This document shows positions 52,517 through 62,585 of a stretch of 64,000 nt of DNA, in pieces. Location of the stretch: contig CBIFVZ010000006.1 of NCBI GenBank assembly GCA_966185765.1, forward strand, positions 33,503 through 97,502. Reading direction: 5' to 3'. A model generated the notes under the pieces. The model searched no databases and had not been told where the DNA came from. It saw only the letters and a program-made list of their open reading frames with translations. A program made the position numbers and the translations under genes. Numbering within the stretch: position 1 is the stretch's first letter; each line of letters starts with the position of its first letter. Source of the stretch: CBIFVZ01 sp966185765 (GTDB lineage Bacteria > Pseudomonadota > Gammaproteobacteria > Enterobacterales > Enterobacteriaceae).

Positions 52517-55405
52517 ATGCCTAATTGCAGCACCTGGTTTAAAGCCTTTTTCTTAATTTTTGCCCTCTGGGCACCCTTAAGTCAGGCAGACACGGGCTGG
52601 CAGCCTGTTGAGAAAACGATTCGCAAGAGTCAGCAAGATCCCCGTGCTTATGAGGCGATTCGGCTGGATAACGGTATGGAAGTCCTGCTGGTTTCCGACC
52701 CGCAGGCTGTCAAATCCCTGGCAGCGCTGGTGGTGCCTGTCGGTTCATTACAGGACCCGGACAGCCAGCAAGGTCTTGCGCACTATCTTGAACACATGGT
52801 TCTGATGGGTTCAAAAAAATACCCCGACCCGGAGGGGCTGGCCGAGTTTTTGAAAAAACACGGCGGCAGCCATAACGCCAGCACGGCGGCCTACCGCACG
52901 GCTTTTTATCTTGAAGTAGAAAACGACGCGCTGGAGCCTGCGGTGGACCGGCTGGCGGATGCGATTGCCCAGCCGAATCTGTCGCCGGAATATGCCGAGC
53001 GTGAACGCAACGCGGTGAACGCCGAGTTGACGCTGGCGCGCGCGCGCGACGGGATGCGCATGGCGCAGGTCAGCGCCGAAACCATTAACCCGGCTCACCC
53101 CGGCGCACGTTTTTCCGGCGGTAACCTGGAAACCCTGAGCGATAAGCCCGGCAGTAAACTTCATGACGCACTGCTGGCGTTTCGCCAGCAGTGGTACTCT
53201 GCCAATATCATGAAAGCGGTTATTTATGGCAATAAACCGCTGCCAGAACTGGCACGCATTGCCGCTGGCACCTGGGGGCGAGTACCAAACCACAATATTA
53301 AGGCACCGGAAATCACCGTGCCGGTGGTCACCGAGGCCCAGAAAGGGCAAATCATTCATTATGTGCCGGTGCTTCCACGTAAAGTGGTACGTGTTGAGTT
53401 CCGTATCGATAACAACAGCGATAAGTTTCGCAGCAAAAGCGATGAGCTTATCGGTTACCTGATTGGCAACCGCAGCGCTGACACGCTCTCTGACTGGCTG
53501 CAAAAGCAGGGACTGGCAGAAAGCATCAACGCCAGCTCTGACCCGATGGTGGCGGGCAACGGCGGCGTGTTTGTCATTTCCGTTTCACTCACCGATAAAG
53601 GACTGGCCCAGCGTGACCGCGTTGTGGCGGCGATTTTTAGTTACCTGAAGTTGCTGCGTGAAAAGGGGGTGGATAAGCGCTATTTCGATGAGTTGTCGCA
53701 TGTGCTGGACCTGGATTTCCGCTATCCGACCCTGACCCGCGACATGGATTATGTGGAGTGGCTGGCTGACACCATGCTGCACGTGCCGGTTGAACATACG
53801 TTGGACGCGGTAAATATCGCTGACAAATATGATGCCCAGGAAATCAATGCTCGCCTGGCAATGATGACGCCGCAGAATGCCCGCATCTGGTATATCAGCC
53901 CTGATGAGCCACACAATAAAACCGCGTATTTTGTTGATGCCCCTTATCAGGTAGAAAAGATAACGTCAGCAATGCGGGATAAGTGGCACGACGAGGCGCA
54001 GGGTATTCATTTACAACTGCCTGTACTGAACCCGTACATCCCGAATGACTTTACGCTGATTAAGCCCGCTAAAGCGTATAAACACCCTGAGTTGCTGGTC
54101 GATGAGCCGGGGCTGCGTGCGTTATATATGCCAAGTGCGCGTTTTGCCGATGAGCCGCGTGCTGACATCACCGCCATACTGCGTAATACAAAGGCGATGG
54201 ACAGCGCCAGAAATCAGGTGCTGTTTGCGCTCAACGACTATATGGCGGGTATGGCGCTCGACGAACTGAGCAACCAGGCCTCTGTAGGAGGGATTTCGTT
54301 TTCCACCAATGCGAATAACGGACTGATGGTGAGCGCCAGTGGTTATACCCAGCGTCTGCCGCAGCTCTTTACTGAGCTTATTGACGGCTATTTTAGCTAC
54401 AAACCCGAGGCTGACTGGCTGGCACAGGCTAAATCCTGGTATACACGCATGCTGGATTCTGCCGAAAAGGGTAAAGCTTATGAGCAGGCAATTATGCCGG
54501 TTCAGATGCTCTCTCAGGTACCTTATTTCCAGCGTGCAGACCGCCGCGCTCAGTTGCCTTCCATCACGCTTGATGAGGTGCTGCGCTATCGCGATATGTT
54601 GCGCAAAAACGCAAAGCCTGAGTTTCTGGTGCTGGGAAATATCACGCCACAACAGGTAAAAACACTGGCGGCGCAAACCCGCGACAAGCTTGATGCGAAA
54701 GGCGATGAGTGGTGCCGTACTAAAGATGTGCTGGTCAATAAGAAGCAGCGCATCCTGGTTGAGAAGCCGGGCACCAGCACGGACTCAGCACTGGCGGCGG
54801 CATTTGTGCCGACGGGGTATGACGAAACGACCAGTTCAGCCTTAAGCTCGGTGCTGGCGCAGACCATTCAACCCTGGTTTTATACGCAGCTGCGTACCCG
54901 CGAGCAGCTTGGCTATGCGGTGTTCTCCTTCCCGATGGCGGTGGGTCGTCAGTGGGGCATCGCTTTCCTTTTGCAAAGCAGCGACAAACAACCTGCGGCG
55001 CTGTGGACGCGTTATCAGGCTTTCTTCCCGACGGCGGAAAAACGGCTGCGTGAGATGACGCCCGAAGAGTTTGCACAAATTAAACAAGGCGTTATCGGCG
55101 AGATGATGCAGGCACCGCAGACGCTCAGTGAAGAAGCGGCACGCTTTAGTAAAGATTTTGGCCGCGCCAATCTGAAGTTTGATTCACGCGATAAAGTGAT
55201 TGCTGCCATCAAAACGCTCACGCAGCAGCAACTGGTGGATTTCTTTCACCAGGCGGTGATAGCGCAAAGCGGCATGTCTGTCCTGTCGCAGGTTGCCGGG
55301 AGTCAGGGCGGAAAAATGCAGTATGCCAGTCCTGAGGGATGGCGGCTTGAAAATGATATCAGCGCGCTCCAACAGTCAATGCCACTGGTTAGTGAGAAAC
55401 CATGA
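52517..55405 (+). CDS. ptrA: Protease III (pitrilysin)
   Basis: 962 residues. Periplasmic zinc endopeptidase of the M16 family degrading small peptides such as insulin B chain. A signal peptide ends near SQADTG; the inverted zinc motif HYLEH gives His89, Glu92 and His93, with a further Glu ligand in RERNAVNAELTLA. Four M16 repeats fill the rest. Its stop overlaps the recB start by four bases. Confidence 0.97.
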   Translation: MPNCSTWFKAFFLIFALWAPLSQADTGWQPVEKTIRKSQQDPRAYEAIRLDNGMEVLLVSDPQAVKSLAALVVPVGSLQDPDSQQGLAHYLEHMVLMGSKKYPDPEGLAEFLKKHGGSHNASTAAYRTAFYLEVENDALEPAVDRLADAIAQPNLSPEYAERERNAVNAELTLARARDGMRMAQVSAETINPAHPGARFSGGNLETLSDKPGSKLHDALLAFRQQWYSANIMKAVIYGNKPLPELARIAAGTWGRVPNHNIKAPEITVPVVTEAQKGQIIHYVPVLPRKVVRVEFRIDNNSDKFRSKSDELIGYLIGNRSADTLSDWLQKQGLAESINASSDPMVAGNGGVFVISVSLTDKGLAQRDRVVAAIFSYLKLLREKGVDKRYFDELSHVLDLDFRYPTLTRDMDYVEWLADTMLHVPVEHTLDAVNIADKYDAQEINARLAMMTPQNARIWYISPDEPHNKTAYFVDAPYQVEKITSAMRDKWHDEAQGIHLQLPVLNPYIPNDFTLIKPAKAYKHPELLVDEPGLRALYMPSARFADEPRADITAILRNTKAMDSARNQVLFALNDYMAGMALDELSNQASVGGISFSTNANNGLMVSASGYTQRLPQLFTELIDGYFSYKPEADWLAQAKSWYTRMLDSAEKGKAYEQAIMPVQMLSQVPYFQRADRRAQLPSITLDEVLRYRDMLRKNAKPEFLVLGNITPQQVKTLAAQTRDKLDAKGDEWCRTKDVLVNKKQRILVEKPGTSTDSALAAAFVPTGYDETTSSALSSVLAQTIQPWFYTQLRTREQLGYAVFSFPMAVGRQWGIAFLLQSSDKQPAALWTRYQAFFPTAEKRLREMTPEEFAQIKQGVIGEMMQAPQTLSEEAARFSKDFGRANLKFDSRDKVIAAIKTLTQQQLVDFFHQAVIAQSGMSVLSQVAGSQGGKMQYASPEGWRLENDISALQQSMPLVSEKP

Positions 55406-58400
55406 GTGAGGCAGATGCCCAGCCGCTTGACCCGCTCAGTCTGCCGCTTACGGGCGAGCGGCTGATTGAGGCGTCTGCGGGCACCGGAAAAACCTTCACC
55501 ATTGCTGCGTTATACCTGCGCCTGCTGCTGGGGTTGGGGGGCGAAACCGCCTTCCCGCGCCCGCTCGGCGTAGAGGAATTGCTGGTAGTGACCTTTACCG
55601 AGGCGGCGACCGAAGAGCTGCGCGGTCGTATCCGTGCGCGAATCCATGAACTGCGTATTGCCTGTATTCGCGGGCGTACCGACGACCCGTTGTTAAAACG
55701 TCTTCTTGATGATATCCCTGATTTGCCTCAGGCGGCACAGGTACTCCTGCTGGCGGAACGCCAGATGGACAATGCGGCGATATTTACCATTCACGGCTTT
55801 TGCCAACGTATGCTTAGCCTGAATGCCTTTGAGTCCGGGATGTTGTTTGAGCAGCGGTTACTGGAAGATGAAAGCCAGTTGCGCCAGCAGGCGTGTGCGG
55901 ATTTCTGGCGTCGCCACTGTTACCCGCTCGCACGCCCGGTCGCGCAGGCGGTAAGCGAAATGTGGTCCGGGCCACAGGCGCTGCTGCGCGAGATTTATAC
56001 CTGGTTGCAGGGGGAAGCACCGCTACTGCGCCAGCCTCCGGATAATGAGGAAACGCTCCAGCAGCGCCATGACGCGATTGTCGCACGCATTGATGATATC
56101 AAGGCCCAGTGGCGCGCGGTCGCGCCGGAACTGGAAGCGATGATTGCATCTTCAGGTGTGGACAAACGCAGCTTCAGCAGCAAGAACCTGCCCGCCTGGC
56201 TTGAGAAGGTGGGCGAATGGGCAGCGCTGGAGACTACCACTTACCAGCTGCCTGATGCGCTGGCGAAGTTCGCGCAATCCTTTCTCATTGAAAAAACCAA
56301 AAAAGGTGAACCGCCACGTCATCCGCTGTTTGATGCTATTGATGCGCTGTTGGCCGAGCCGCTTACGTTGCGCGACCTGGTCATCGCCCGCGCTATCGTT
56401 GAGATACGTGACAGCGTGGCGAAAGAGAAGCAGCGGCGCGGTGAGCTTGGTTTTGACGATATGTTGAGCCGCCTGGATATCGCATTGCGCCAGCCCGGTG
56501 CCGAGCAGCTTGCTGCCGCCATTCGCCGACGTTTCCCGGTTGCGATGATTGATGAATTTCAGGATACCGATCCGCAGCAGTACCGCATCTTTCGCCGTAT
56601 CTGGTTAAATCAAATCGACACGGCGCTGCTTTTGATTGGTGACCCAAAGCAGGCGATTTACGCCTTTCGCGGTGCGGATATCTTCACCTACATGCGCGCA
56701 CGTGCAGAGGTAAGCGCCCACTACACGCTTGATACCAACTGGCGCTCGGCCCCCGGCGTGGTGGCGAGCGTTAACGCGCTGTTTGCGCACCAGAACAATC
56801 CGTTTTTGTTTCGCCAGATCCCTTTTTTGCCGGTCAATCCGGCACCACGTAACGCCCACATGCGTTTTACCGTAGACGGTATTGCGCATAAGCCAATGTC
56901 ATTCTGGCTGGCCGCAGGAGAAGGGATTAATGTAAGTGATTACCAACAAACTATGGCGCACCGCTGTGCACGGCAGATAAGAGACTGGCTGGAAGCCGGA
57001 CAGCTTGGCTCGGCCCTGCTGTGGCGCGGTGAGTCCGCACGCCCGGTACAGGCGAGTGATATTACCATTCTGGTGCGCAGTCGTGGTGAGGCCGCCGTGG
57101 TGCGTGAGGCGTTGAGCGCGCTGAACATTCCCTCAGTGTATCTCTCCAACCGTGACAGTGTGTTTGCCACCCAGGAAGCGCGCGAGTTGTTATGGCTTTT
57201 GCAGGCGGTACTGGCCCCCGGTCAGGAAAGCGCGCTGCGTAGCGCGATGGCCACCAGCATTCTCGGCCTGGACGCTCAGGCGTTAGATGCACTCAACCAG
57301 GATGAAATGGCCTGGGATGCGCTGGTTGAAGAGTTTGAGGGTTACCGGCAGTGTTGGCTGCGGCGCGGGGTGATGCCGATGCTGCGCCAGATGATGGCGA
57401 AACGTGGCGTGGCTGAAAGTCTGTTAGCCTCGCCGGGCGGTGAACGCCGTCTGACGGATGTGCTGCACCTGAGCGAGCTATTACAGGAGGCGGCAGCAAG
57501 CCTCGAGAGTGAACATGCGCTGGTGCGCTGGTTGGCACAAAACATTGCCGAGCCTGACAGCAACGCCTCTTCTCAACAACTGCGCCTGGAAAGCGACAGG
57601 CACCTGGTGCAGGTGGTAACCATCCATAAATCGAAAGGGCTGGAGTATTCGCTGGTTTGCCTGCCTTTTATCGCCAGCTTTCGCCCGCAAAAACAGGCGC
57701 TTTATCACGACCGAAGCACCTTTGAAACGCTGCTTGATCTGAGTAATGATGCCGAAAGCCTGGGCCTTGCGGAAGAAGAGCGCCTGGCGGAAGACCTGCG
57801 CCTGCTGTATGTGGCGCTGACTCGCGCCATCTGGCACGTGAGTGTTGGTATTGGGCCGCTGTTTCGCGGCAGTCGGACCAAAAAAGGTGAAACGGATGTG
57901 CACCTCAGCGCTATTGGCTGGTTGCTCCAGCGTGGTGAAGCGATGGAGGCTGCCCAACTTCACGAGGCGTTGACGCGTTTTTGTGGTGATGACATGTGCC
58001 TGGAAGTGGTGGCGCCAGGTGATGATGACCAGCGCCCCTGGGCGCCGACGCTTTCACCGGCACGCGCTCTGGCAGCTCGCGCGGTGGCGCAGCCCTTGCG
58101 CGATGACTGGCGGGTGACCAGCTATTCCGGTTTGCAGCGCCACGCCAGCGGCTCGGCGCAGGATTTACTGCCACGTCTGGATATTGACGCGGCGGGAGCA
58201 GATAACAGCATAAGTGAACCCTCGCTCACGCCGCATACCTTTCCACGCGGCGCATCGCCGGGAACATTTTTGCATGGCTTATTTGAGCAACTGGAGTTTA
58301 CGCAGCCGGTTGATGCGCTCTGGATGACAGAGCAGCTTCAGCGTGGCGGCTTTGATGAAGCCTGGCAACCGACGCTGAGTGCCTGGTTAAACCAGATTCT

Positions 58401-58950
58401 GGCGACACCGCTTAATGATAGCGGTGTCTCGCTTGGGCAGCTTAGCGCCAGAGATCGTCAGGTAGAGATGGCGTTTTACCTGCCGATAGACGCCATGCTG
58501 TCACCGCAAGCGGTGGATGCGCTCACACACCGCTATGACCCGCTGTCTGCACAGTGTCCGCCGCTGGATTTTCAACGTCTGCGCGGCATGCTTAAAGGCT
58601 TTATCGACCTGGTGTTCCGCTGGCAAGGGCGTTACTACCTGCTGGACTATAAATCTAACTGGTTGGGCGAAAACAGCGAGGCCTATACGCCAGCGGCAAT
58701 GGAAAAAGCCATGTGCCAGCACCGTTATGACCTGCAATATCAGCTTTACAGCCTGGCGCTGCACCGTTACCTGCGCCATCGCATTACGGATTATGACTAT
58801 GAACGTCACTTCGGCGGCGTCATCTACCTGTTTTTACGCGGCGTTGAAGGAAATGGCGCCAGGCAGGGCATTTTCAGTACGCGTCCCGACCCGGCGCTGA
58901 TTACCGGGCTGGACAGGCTGTTTGCAGGCGAAGGGGAGCCGACCCTATGA
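55402..58950 (+). CDS. recB: Exodeoxyribonuclease V, beta subunit RecB
   Basis: 1182 residues (E. coli 1180). 3'-5' helicase and nuclease, loads RecA. Walker A ASAGTGKT (24-31), helicase motifs MIDEFQDTDPQQY and LLIGDPKQAIYAFRGAD, and the nuclease domain with Asp1069, Asp1082 and Lys1084 in FIDLVF and LLDYKSNW. Overlaps ptrA and recD by four bases each. Confidence 0.97.
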   Translation: MSEADAQPLDPLSLPLTGERLIEASAGTGKTFTIAALYLRLLLGLGGETAFPRPLGVEELLVVTFTEAATEELRGRIRARIHELRIACIRGRTDDPLLKRLLDDIPDLPQAAQVLLLAERQMDNAAIFTIHGFCQRMLSLNAFESGMLFEQRLLEDESQLRQQACADFWRRHCYPLARPVAQAVSEMWSGPQALLREIYTWLQGEAPLLRQPPDNEETLQQRHDAIVARIDDIKAQWRAVAPELEAMIASSGVDKRSFSSKNLPAWLEKVGEWAALETTTYQLPDALAKFAQSFLIEKTKKGEPPRHPLFDAIDALLAEPLTLRDLVIARAIVEIRDSVAKEKQRRGELGFDDMLSRLDIALRQPGAEQLAAAIRRRFPVAMIDEFQDTDPQQYRIFRRIWLNQIDTALLLIGDPKQAIYAFRGADIFTYMRARAEVSAHYTLDTNWRSAPGVVASVNALFAHQNNPFLFRQIPFLPVNPAPRNAHMRFTVDGIAHKPMSFWLAAGEGINVSDYQQTMAHRCARQIRDWLEAGQLGSALLWRGESARPVQASDITILVRSRGEAAVVREALSALNIPSVYLSNRDSVFATQEARELLWLLQAVLAPGQESALRSAMATSILGLDAQALDALNQDEMAWDALVEEFEGYRQCWLRRGVMPMLRQMMAKRGVAESLLASPGGERRLTDVLHLSELLQEAAASLESEHALVRWLAQNIAEPDSNASSQQLRLESDRHLVQVVTIHKSKGLEYSLVCLPFIASFRPQKQALYHDRSTFETLLDLSNDAESLGLAEEERLAEDLRLLYVALTRAIWHVSVGIGPLFRGSRTKKGETDVHLSAIGWLLQRGEAMEAAQLHEALTRFCGDDMCLEVVAPGDDDQRPWAPTLSPARALAARAVAQPLRDDWRVTSYSGLQRHASGSAQDLLPRLDIDAAGADNSISEPSLTPHTFPRGASPGTFLHGLFEQLEFTQPVDALWMTEQLQRGGFDEAWQPTLSAWLNQILATPLNDSGVSLGQLSARDRQVEMAFYLPIDAMLSPQAVDALTHRYDPLSAQCPPLDFQRLRGMLKGFIDLVFRWQGRYYLLDYKSNWLGENSEAYTPAAMEKAMCQHRYDLQYQLYSLALHRYLRHRITDYDYERHFGGVIYLFLRGVEGNGARQGIFSTRPDPALITGLDRLFAGEGEPTL

Positions 58951-60818
58951 CAATGACTGAATTACTGGAGCAGGCGGTGATGCACAAGCTATTGCGCCCG
59001 CTTGACGTTCGTTTTGCCCTGACGCTGGTGAGCGAAGACGAGCCTGCTGCCGTGCTTGCCGCCGCGCTACTGAGTCGTGATGCCGGGGAAGGGCATGTAT
59101 GCCTGCCGCTGACACGTCTGTTGCCTGCGTATTATTTTGCGGCGCGCCATGAGGCGCTGGCACATGCACTCTTTGCCGCTGCGGGTGAACCTGCGTGCTG
59201 GCGAGAGGTGCTGCTACGTTCTTCGGCTATCAGCGAAGGCGAGAAAGCAACACCGATAAAGCTGGTGAGCGACAGGCTGTATCTTAACCGTATGTGGTGT
59301 AACGAACAGGCGGTGGCGGCGTTTTTTCGTGATGAGAACCACGCCATTGAGCATGATGAAACCCAATTGCGTACTGTGCTGGACGGCTTGTTTGCGCCCG
59401 TAGAGGGGGTTGACTGGCAAAAAGTCGCTGCCGCAGTGGCGCTGACGCGGCGCATTGCCGTGATTTCTGGCGGTCCAGGCACCGGTAAAACCACCACGGT
59501 GGCAAAGCTGCTTGCGGCCCTGGTACAGCTTGAGCAAGAAAATCAGCCACGCATCCGACTTGCGGCGCCCACGGGGAAAGCGGCGGCGCGGCTCACGGAG
59601 TCGTTGGGAGCCGCGCTACAGCGTCTGGCGCTGACTGATGGGCAAAAAGCACTGCTGCCGGAAGAGGCTTGTACGCTGCATCGCCTTCTGGGCGTGCAGC
59701 CGGGGAGCCAGCGCCTGCGTTACCACGCTGACAATCCGCTGCATCTTGATGTATTAGTGGTTGATGAAGCCTCGATGGTCGATCTGCCGATGATGGCGCG
59801 CCTGGTGGCGGCATTACCGGCGCGCGCGCGGATTATTTTCCTCGGTGACCGCGATCAGCTGGCTTCTGTGGAGGCGGGCGCGGTGCTGGGCGACCTCTGC
59901 CAGTTTGTGAGTCAGGGATACAGCCGTAAGCGCGCAGCCGAACTGTCACGCCTGACCGGTTGTGACGTTGAGGCCGGTGAAGACGACGGCGCTGCACATC
60001 AGCTTCGTGACGGTCTGTGTTTGCTGCGTAAAAGCTACCGTTTTGGCAGCGATTCCGGCATTGGGCAACTGGCGGCAGCCGTCAATGATAGCGATCCGCG
60101 CCGGGCGCTGGCGTTATGCAGGGCGTCATTTGCGGATGTTGCCAGCTATGCGATGGGCAGCCAGGCCGATTATGGCGCTATGATTGACGGCGCACAGAAG
60201 GGCTATGCCGGTTATCTGGCGCTTCTGCGCCAGAAGGATAGCGAGCCTGCACAAATACTGAGCGCGTTTAGTGACTACCAGTTGCTGTGTGCGCTGCGCG
60301 AAGGACCGTTTGGTGTAAGCGGACTTAATGAGCGCCTGGAGCAGGCGCTTATGCAGCGCCGCCTGATTTCCCGGCCTGACAACCTGTCGCGCTGGTATCA
60401 TGGACGCCCGATAATGATTACACGTAACGACAGTGCGCTGGGTCTGTTTAACGGCGATATCGGTATTGCACTGCGCCTGCGTGGTGAACTGCGGGTATGG
60501 TTCCCAATGCCCGACGGCACGCTTAAGTCAGTACAGCCGAGCCGCCTGCCGGAGCATGAGACAGCGTGGGCTATGACCGTGCATAAATCCCAGGGGTCGG
60601 AGTTCGATCACGCGGCACTGGTATTGCCTGGGGAATTTGTACCGCTTATCACTCGCGAGCTGGTGTATACCGCGATTACCCGAGCACGTAAGCAACTTTC
60701 GCTTTACGCACAACCGCGCGTGCTGGAGCTGGCTATCGCCAGCGGCACAGAGCGGCGCAGCGGGTTAACGGCGCTGTTTGCGGGCGTAGTGGACAGCGTT
60801 GGGCAGGATCACACATAA
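58947..60818 (+). CDS. recD: Exodeoxyribonuclease V, alpha subunit RecD
   Basis: 623 residues, slightly longer than the 608 of E. coli. Fast 5'-3' helicase of RecBCD. Walker A GGPGTGKT (175-182), VLVVDEASMVDLPMMARLV and the C-terminal MTVHKSQGSEFDHAALVLP and ELVYTAITRARKQLSLYA. Extra residues lie mainly in the middle (TGCDVEAGEDDGAAHQLRDG region) and at the C-terminal end. ATG overlaps the recB stop. Confidence 0.96.
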   Translation: MTMTELLEQAVMHKLLRPLDVRFALTLVSEDEPAAVLAAALLSRDAGEGHVCLPLTRLLPAYYFAARHEALAHALFAAAGEPACWREVLLRSSAISEGEKATPIKLVSDRLYLNRMWCNEQAVAAFFRDENHAIEHDETQLRTVLDGLFAPVEGVDWQKVAAAVALTRRIAVISGGPGTGKTTTVAKLLAALVQLEQENQPRIRLAAPTGKAAARLTESLGAALQRLALTDGQKALLPEEACTLHRLLGVQPGSQRLRYHADNPLHLDVLVVDEASMVDLPMMARLVAALPARARIIFLGDRDQLASVEAGAVLGDLCQFVSQGYSRKRAAELSRLTGCDVEAGEDDGAAHQLRDGLCLLRKSYRFGSDSGIGQLAAAVNDSDPRRALALCRASFADVASYAMGSQADYGAMIDGAQKGYAGYLALLRQKDSEPAQILSAFSDYQLLCALREGPFGVSGLNERLEQALMQRRLISRPDNLSRWYHGRPIMITRNDSALGLFNGDIGIALRLRGELRVWFPMPDGTLKSVQPSRLPEHETAWAMTVHKSQGSEFDHAALVLPGEFVPLITRELVYTAITRARKQLSLYAQPRVLELAIASGTERRSGLTALFAGVVDSVGQDHT

Positions 60819-60982
60819 CGGGCAGGTGCAGGAACTGGCAATAAGCCATTAAGCGGGATTGCGCTTGCGTGTTAATGTGGCGTTGGTCAGAGAAGCGAAG
60901 GCCACAGATAAGGCTGTCTTTGGGCTACAGGCAACGTTGATATAAACGCGCAGCGCGGGCCAGTTTTGCCCTCCAGAGTATA

Positions 60983-61019
60983 GTCAGGGCGCGGCATGTT
61001 GCCGCTCTCGCGCCCTGAC
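60983..61019. terminator. stem-loop between recD and argA
   Basis: Eleven-pair inverted repeat GTCAGGGCGCG / CGCGCCCTGAC with a 15-base loop between the convergent genes. No T-run follows, so it may be a repeat-type element or weak terminator. Confidence 0.4.
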
Positions 61020-61033
61020 CCGCAGCCGCGCAC

Positions 61034-62365
61034 TCAGGTTAAATCCGCCATCAGTACCTTCGAGCGACGCTGGTAGTTGTACATCTGCTTTTTACTTTCC
61101 GGCAACAGTTCCACATCCACCGGTGTGAATCCCCGCTCCTGAAACCAGTGAATGCTGCGCGTGGTGAGCACAAACAGGCGCGTCAGCCCCATCTGTTTTG
61201 CCTGGGCAGCAATACGGTTAAGCAACTCCTCGCCGCGCGACGAGCTTCGGTAATCCGGATGTACCGCCACACAGGCCATTTCACCAATCTTCTCTTCAAT
61301 AAACGGATACAGTGCCGCACAGGCAATGGTCAGATTGTCGCGCTCAATAATGGTGAATTTATCAATTTCCATTTCCAGCTGTTCGCGTGAGCGACGTACC
61401 AGAATGCCCTGCTGCTCCAGCGGGCGAATCAACTCAAGGATCCCGCCTATGTCGTTGATGGTAGCGCGGCGAATCTGTTCGGCGCTTTCCATCACTATCT
61501 GGGTACCGATACCGTCGCGCGAGAACAGCTCCTGGAGCAACGCACCGTCTTCACGGTAGCTAATGAGGTGGCAGCGTCGTACACCGCTGCGACATGCTTT
61601 CACCGCCCCACGCAAAAAGCGCACCGTACCGGAATGGTAATCGCCCTCGGCTTCAAGCTCTTCTACGCGCTGCTGGGCATCATTAGGAAGCATCTCGGAA
61701 ATGATATTGCCTTCGGCGTTGATAACCCCCTGTGATGAGCAAAAACCAATCATCTTTTCCGCCCGCAGTTTTGCAGCAAGCTGGGTCGCTATCTCTTCAG
61801 AAGTGAGATTGAAACTCTCGCCGGTAACCGATACCGCAACAGGACCCAACAGTACGATGGCGCCACTATCGAGCTGGCGGTTAATGGCTTCTTCGTCGAT
61901 ACGACGGATACGCCCGCTGTGGCAATAGTCCACGCCATCGTCCACGCCCAGCGGCTGGGAAATAATAAAGTTACCGCTCACGACGTTAATGTGTGCACCC
62001 TGAAGTGGGGTATTGCTGAGGCTCATCGACAACCGAGCGGTGATTTCCAGCTGTAACATACCGGCGGCCTGTTTAACCAGTTCCAGCGCTCTGGCATCGG
62101 TTACGCGGGTGTGTTTGTGATAAACAGGCTCACAGTGGTGCTCTGCGAGATTAGCGTCTATTTGTGGACGCGCGCCATAAACAACAACAAGGCGAATGCC
62201 CAGACTGTGCAAAAGACCTATATCATTGACAATGCTGGAAAAGTTTTCATGTTCAATCGCCTCGCCACCTAACATAATGACAAATGTTTTGCCCCGGTGG
62301 GCGTTGATGTAGGGGACGGAGTGACGAAATCCTTCGACCAGCTCTGTTTTGCGCTCCTTAACCAC
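61034..62365 (-). CDS. argA: N-acetylglutamate synthase
   Basis: 443 residues, the E. coli length. First step of arginine synthesis, acetyl-CoA plus glutamate, feedback inhibited by arginine. N-terminal amino-acid-kinase-like domain (FVIMLGGEAIEHENFSSIVN; GAHINVVSGNFII) and C-terminal GNAT acetyltransferase (GEMACVAVHPDYRSSSRGEE; IHWFQERGFTPV). GTG start as in E. coli. Two ARG boxes lie just upstream. Confidence 0.97.
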   Translation of the reverse strand: MVKERKTELVEGFRHSVPYINAHRGKTFVIMLGGEAIEHENFSSIVNDIGLLHSLGIRLVVVYGARPQIDANLAEHHCEPVYHKHTRVTDARALELVKQAAGMLQLEITARLSMSLSNTPLQGAHINVVSGNFIISQPLGVDDGVDYCHSGRIRRIDEEAINRQLDSGAIVLLGPVAVSVTGESFNLTSEEIATQLAAKLRAEKMIGFCSSQGVINAEGNIISEMLPNDAQQRVEELEAEGDYHSGTVRFLRGAVKACRSGVRRCHLISYREDGALLQELFSRDGIGTQIVMESAEQIRRATINDIGGILELIRPLEQQGILVRRSREQLEMEIDKFTIIERDNLTIACAALYPFIEEKIGEMACVAVHPDYRSSSRGEELLNRIAAQAKQMGLTRLFVLTTRSIHWFQERGFTPVDVELLPESKKQMYNYQRRSKVLMADLT

Positions 62366-62376
62366 GGCACTTCCTC

Positions 62377-62415
62377 GCTGAATTTTTATTCGTAATAAAT
62401 GTATTTTTATTCTTT
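62377..62415 (-). promoter_or_regulatory. tandem ARG boxes (ArgR operator) upstream of argA
   Basis: Two 18-bp sites, TGAATTTTTATTCG at the centre of 62377-62394 and TGTATTTTTATTCT at the centre of 62398-62415, with centres 21 bp apart. Both follow WNTGAATWWWWATTCANW with one and about two mismatches. This is the paired arrangement bound by hexameric ArgR with arginine. Confidence 0.8.
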
Positions 62416-62585
62416 TCCGGTCGCGAGCGCAAGCGACAATTTCACCTGTTTTTCACACAATAAGCGCATTTGTTATTGAATGTTTACCCTTCTATAGATG
62501 ACAGTAGATGCGGCTTTCGCTAAAGTTTTCGGCTCAGAATTTCTTAAGAACGTAAATCGTGGTTCGCTATTTGCTCGGGAGAAGC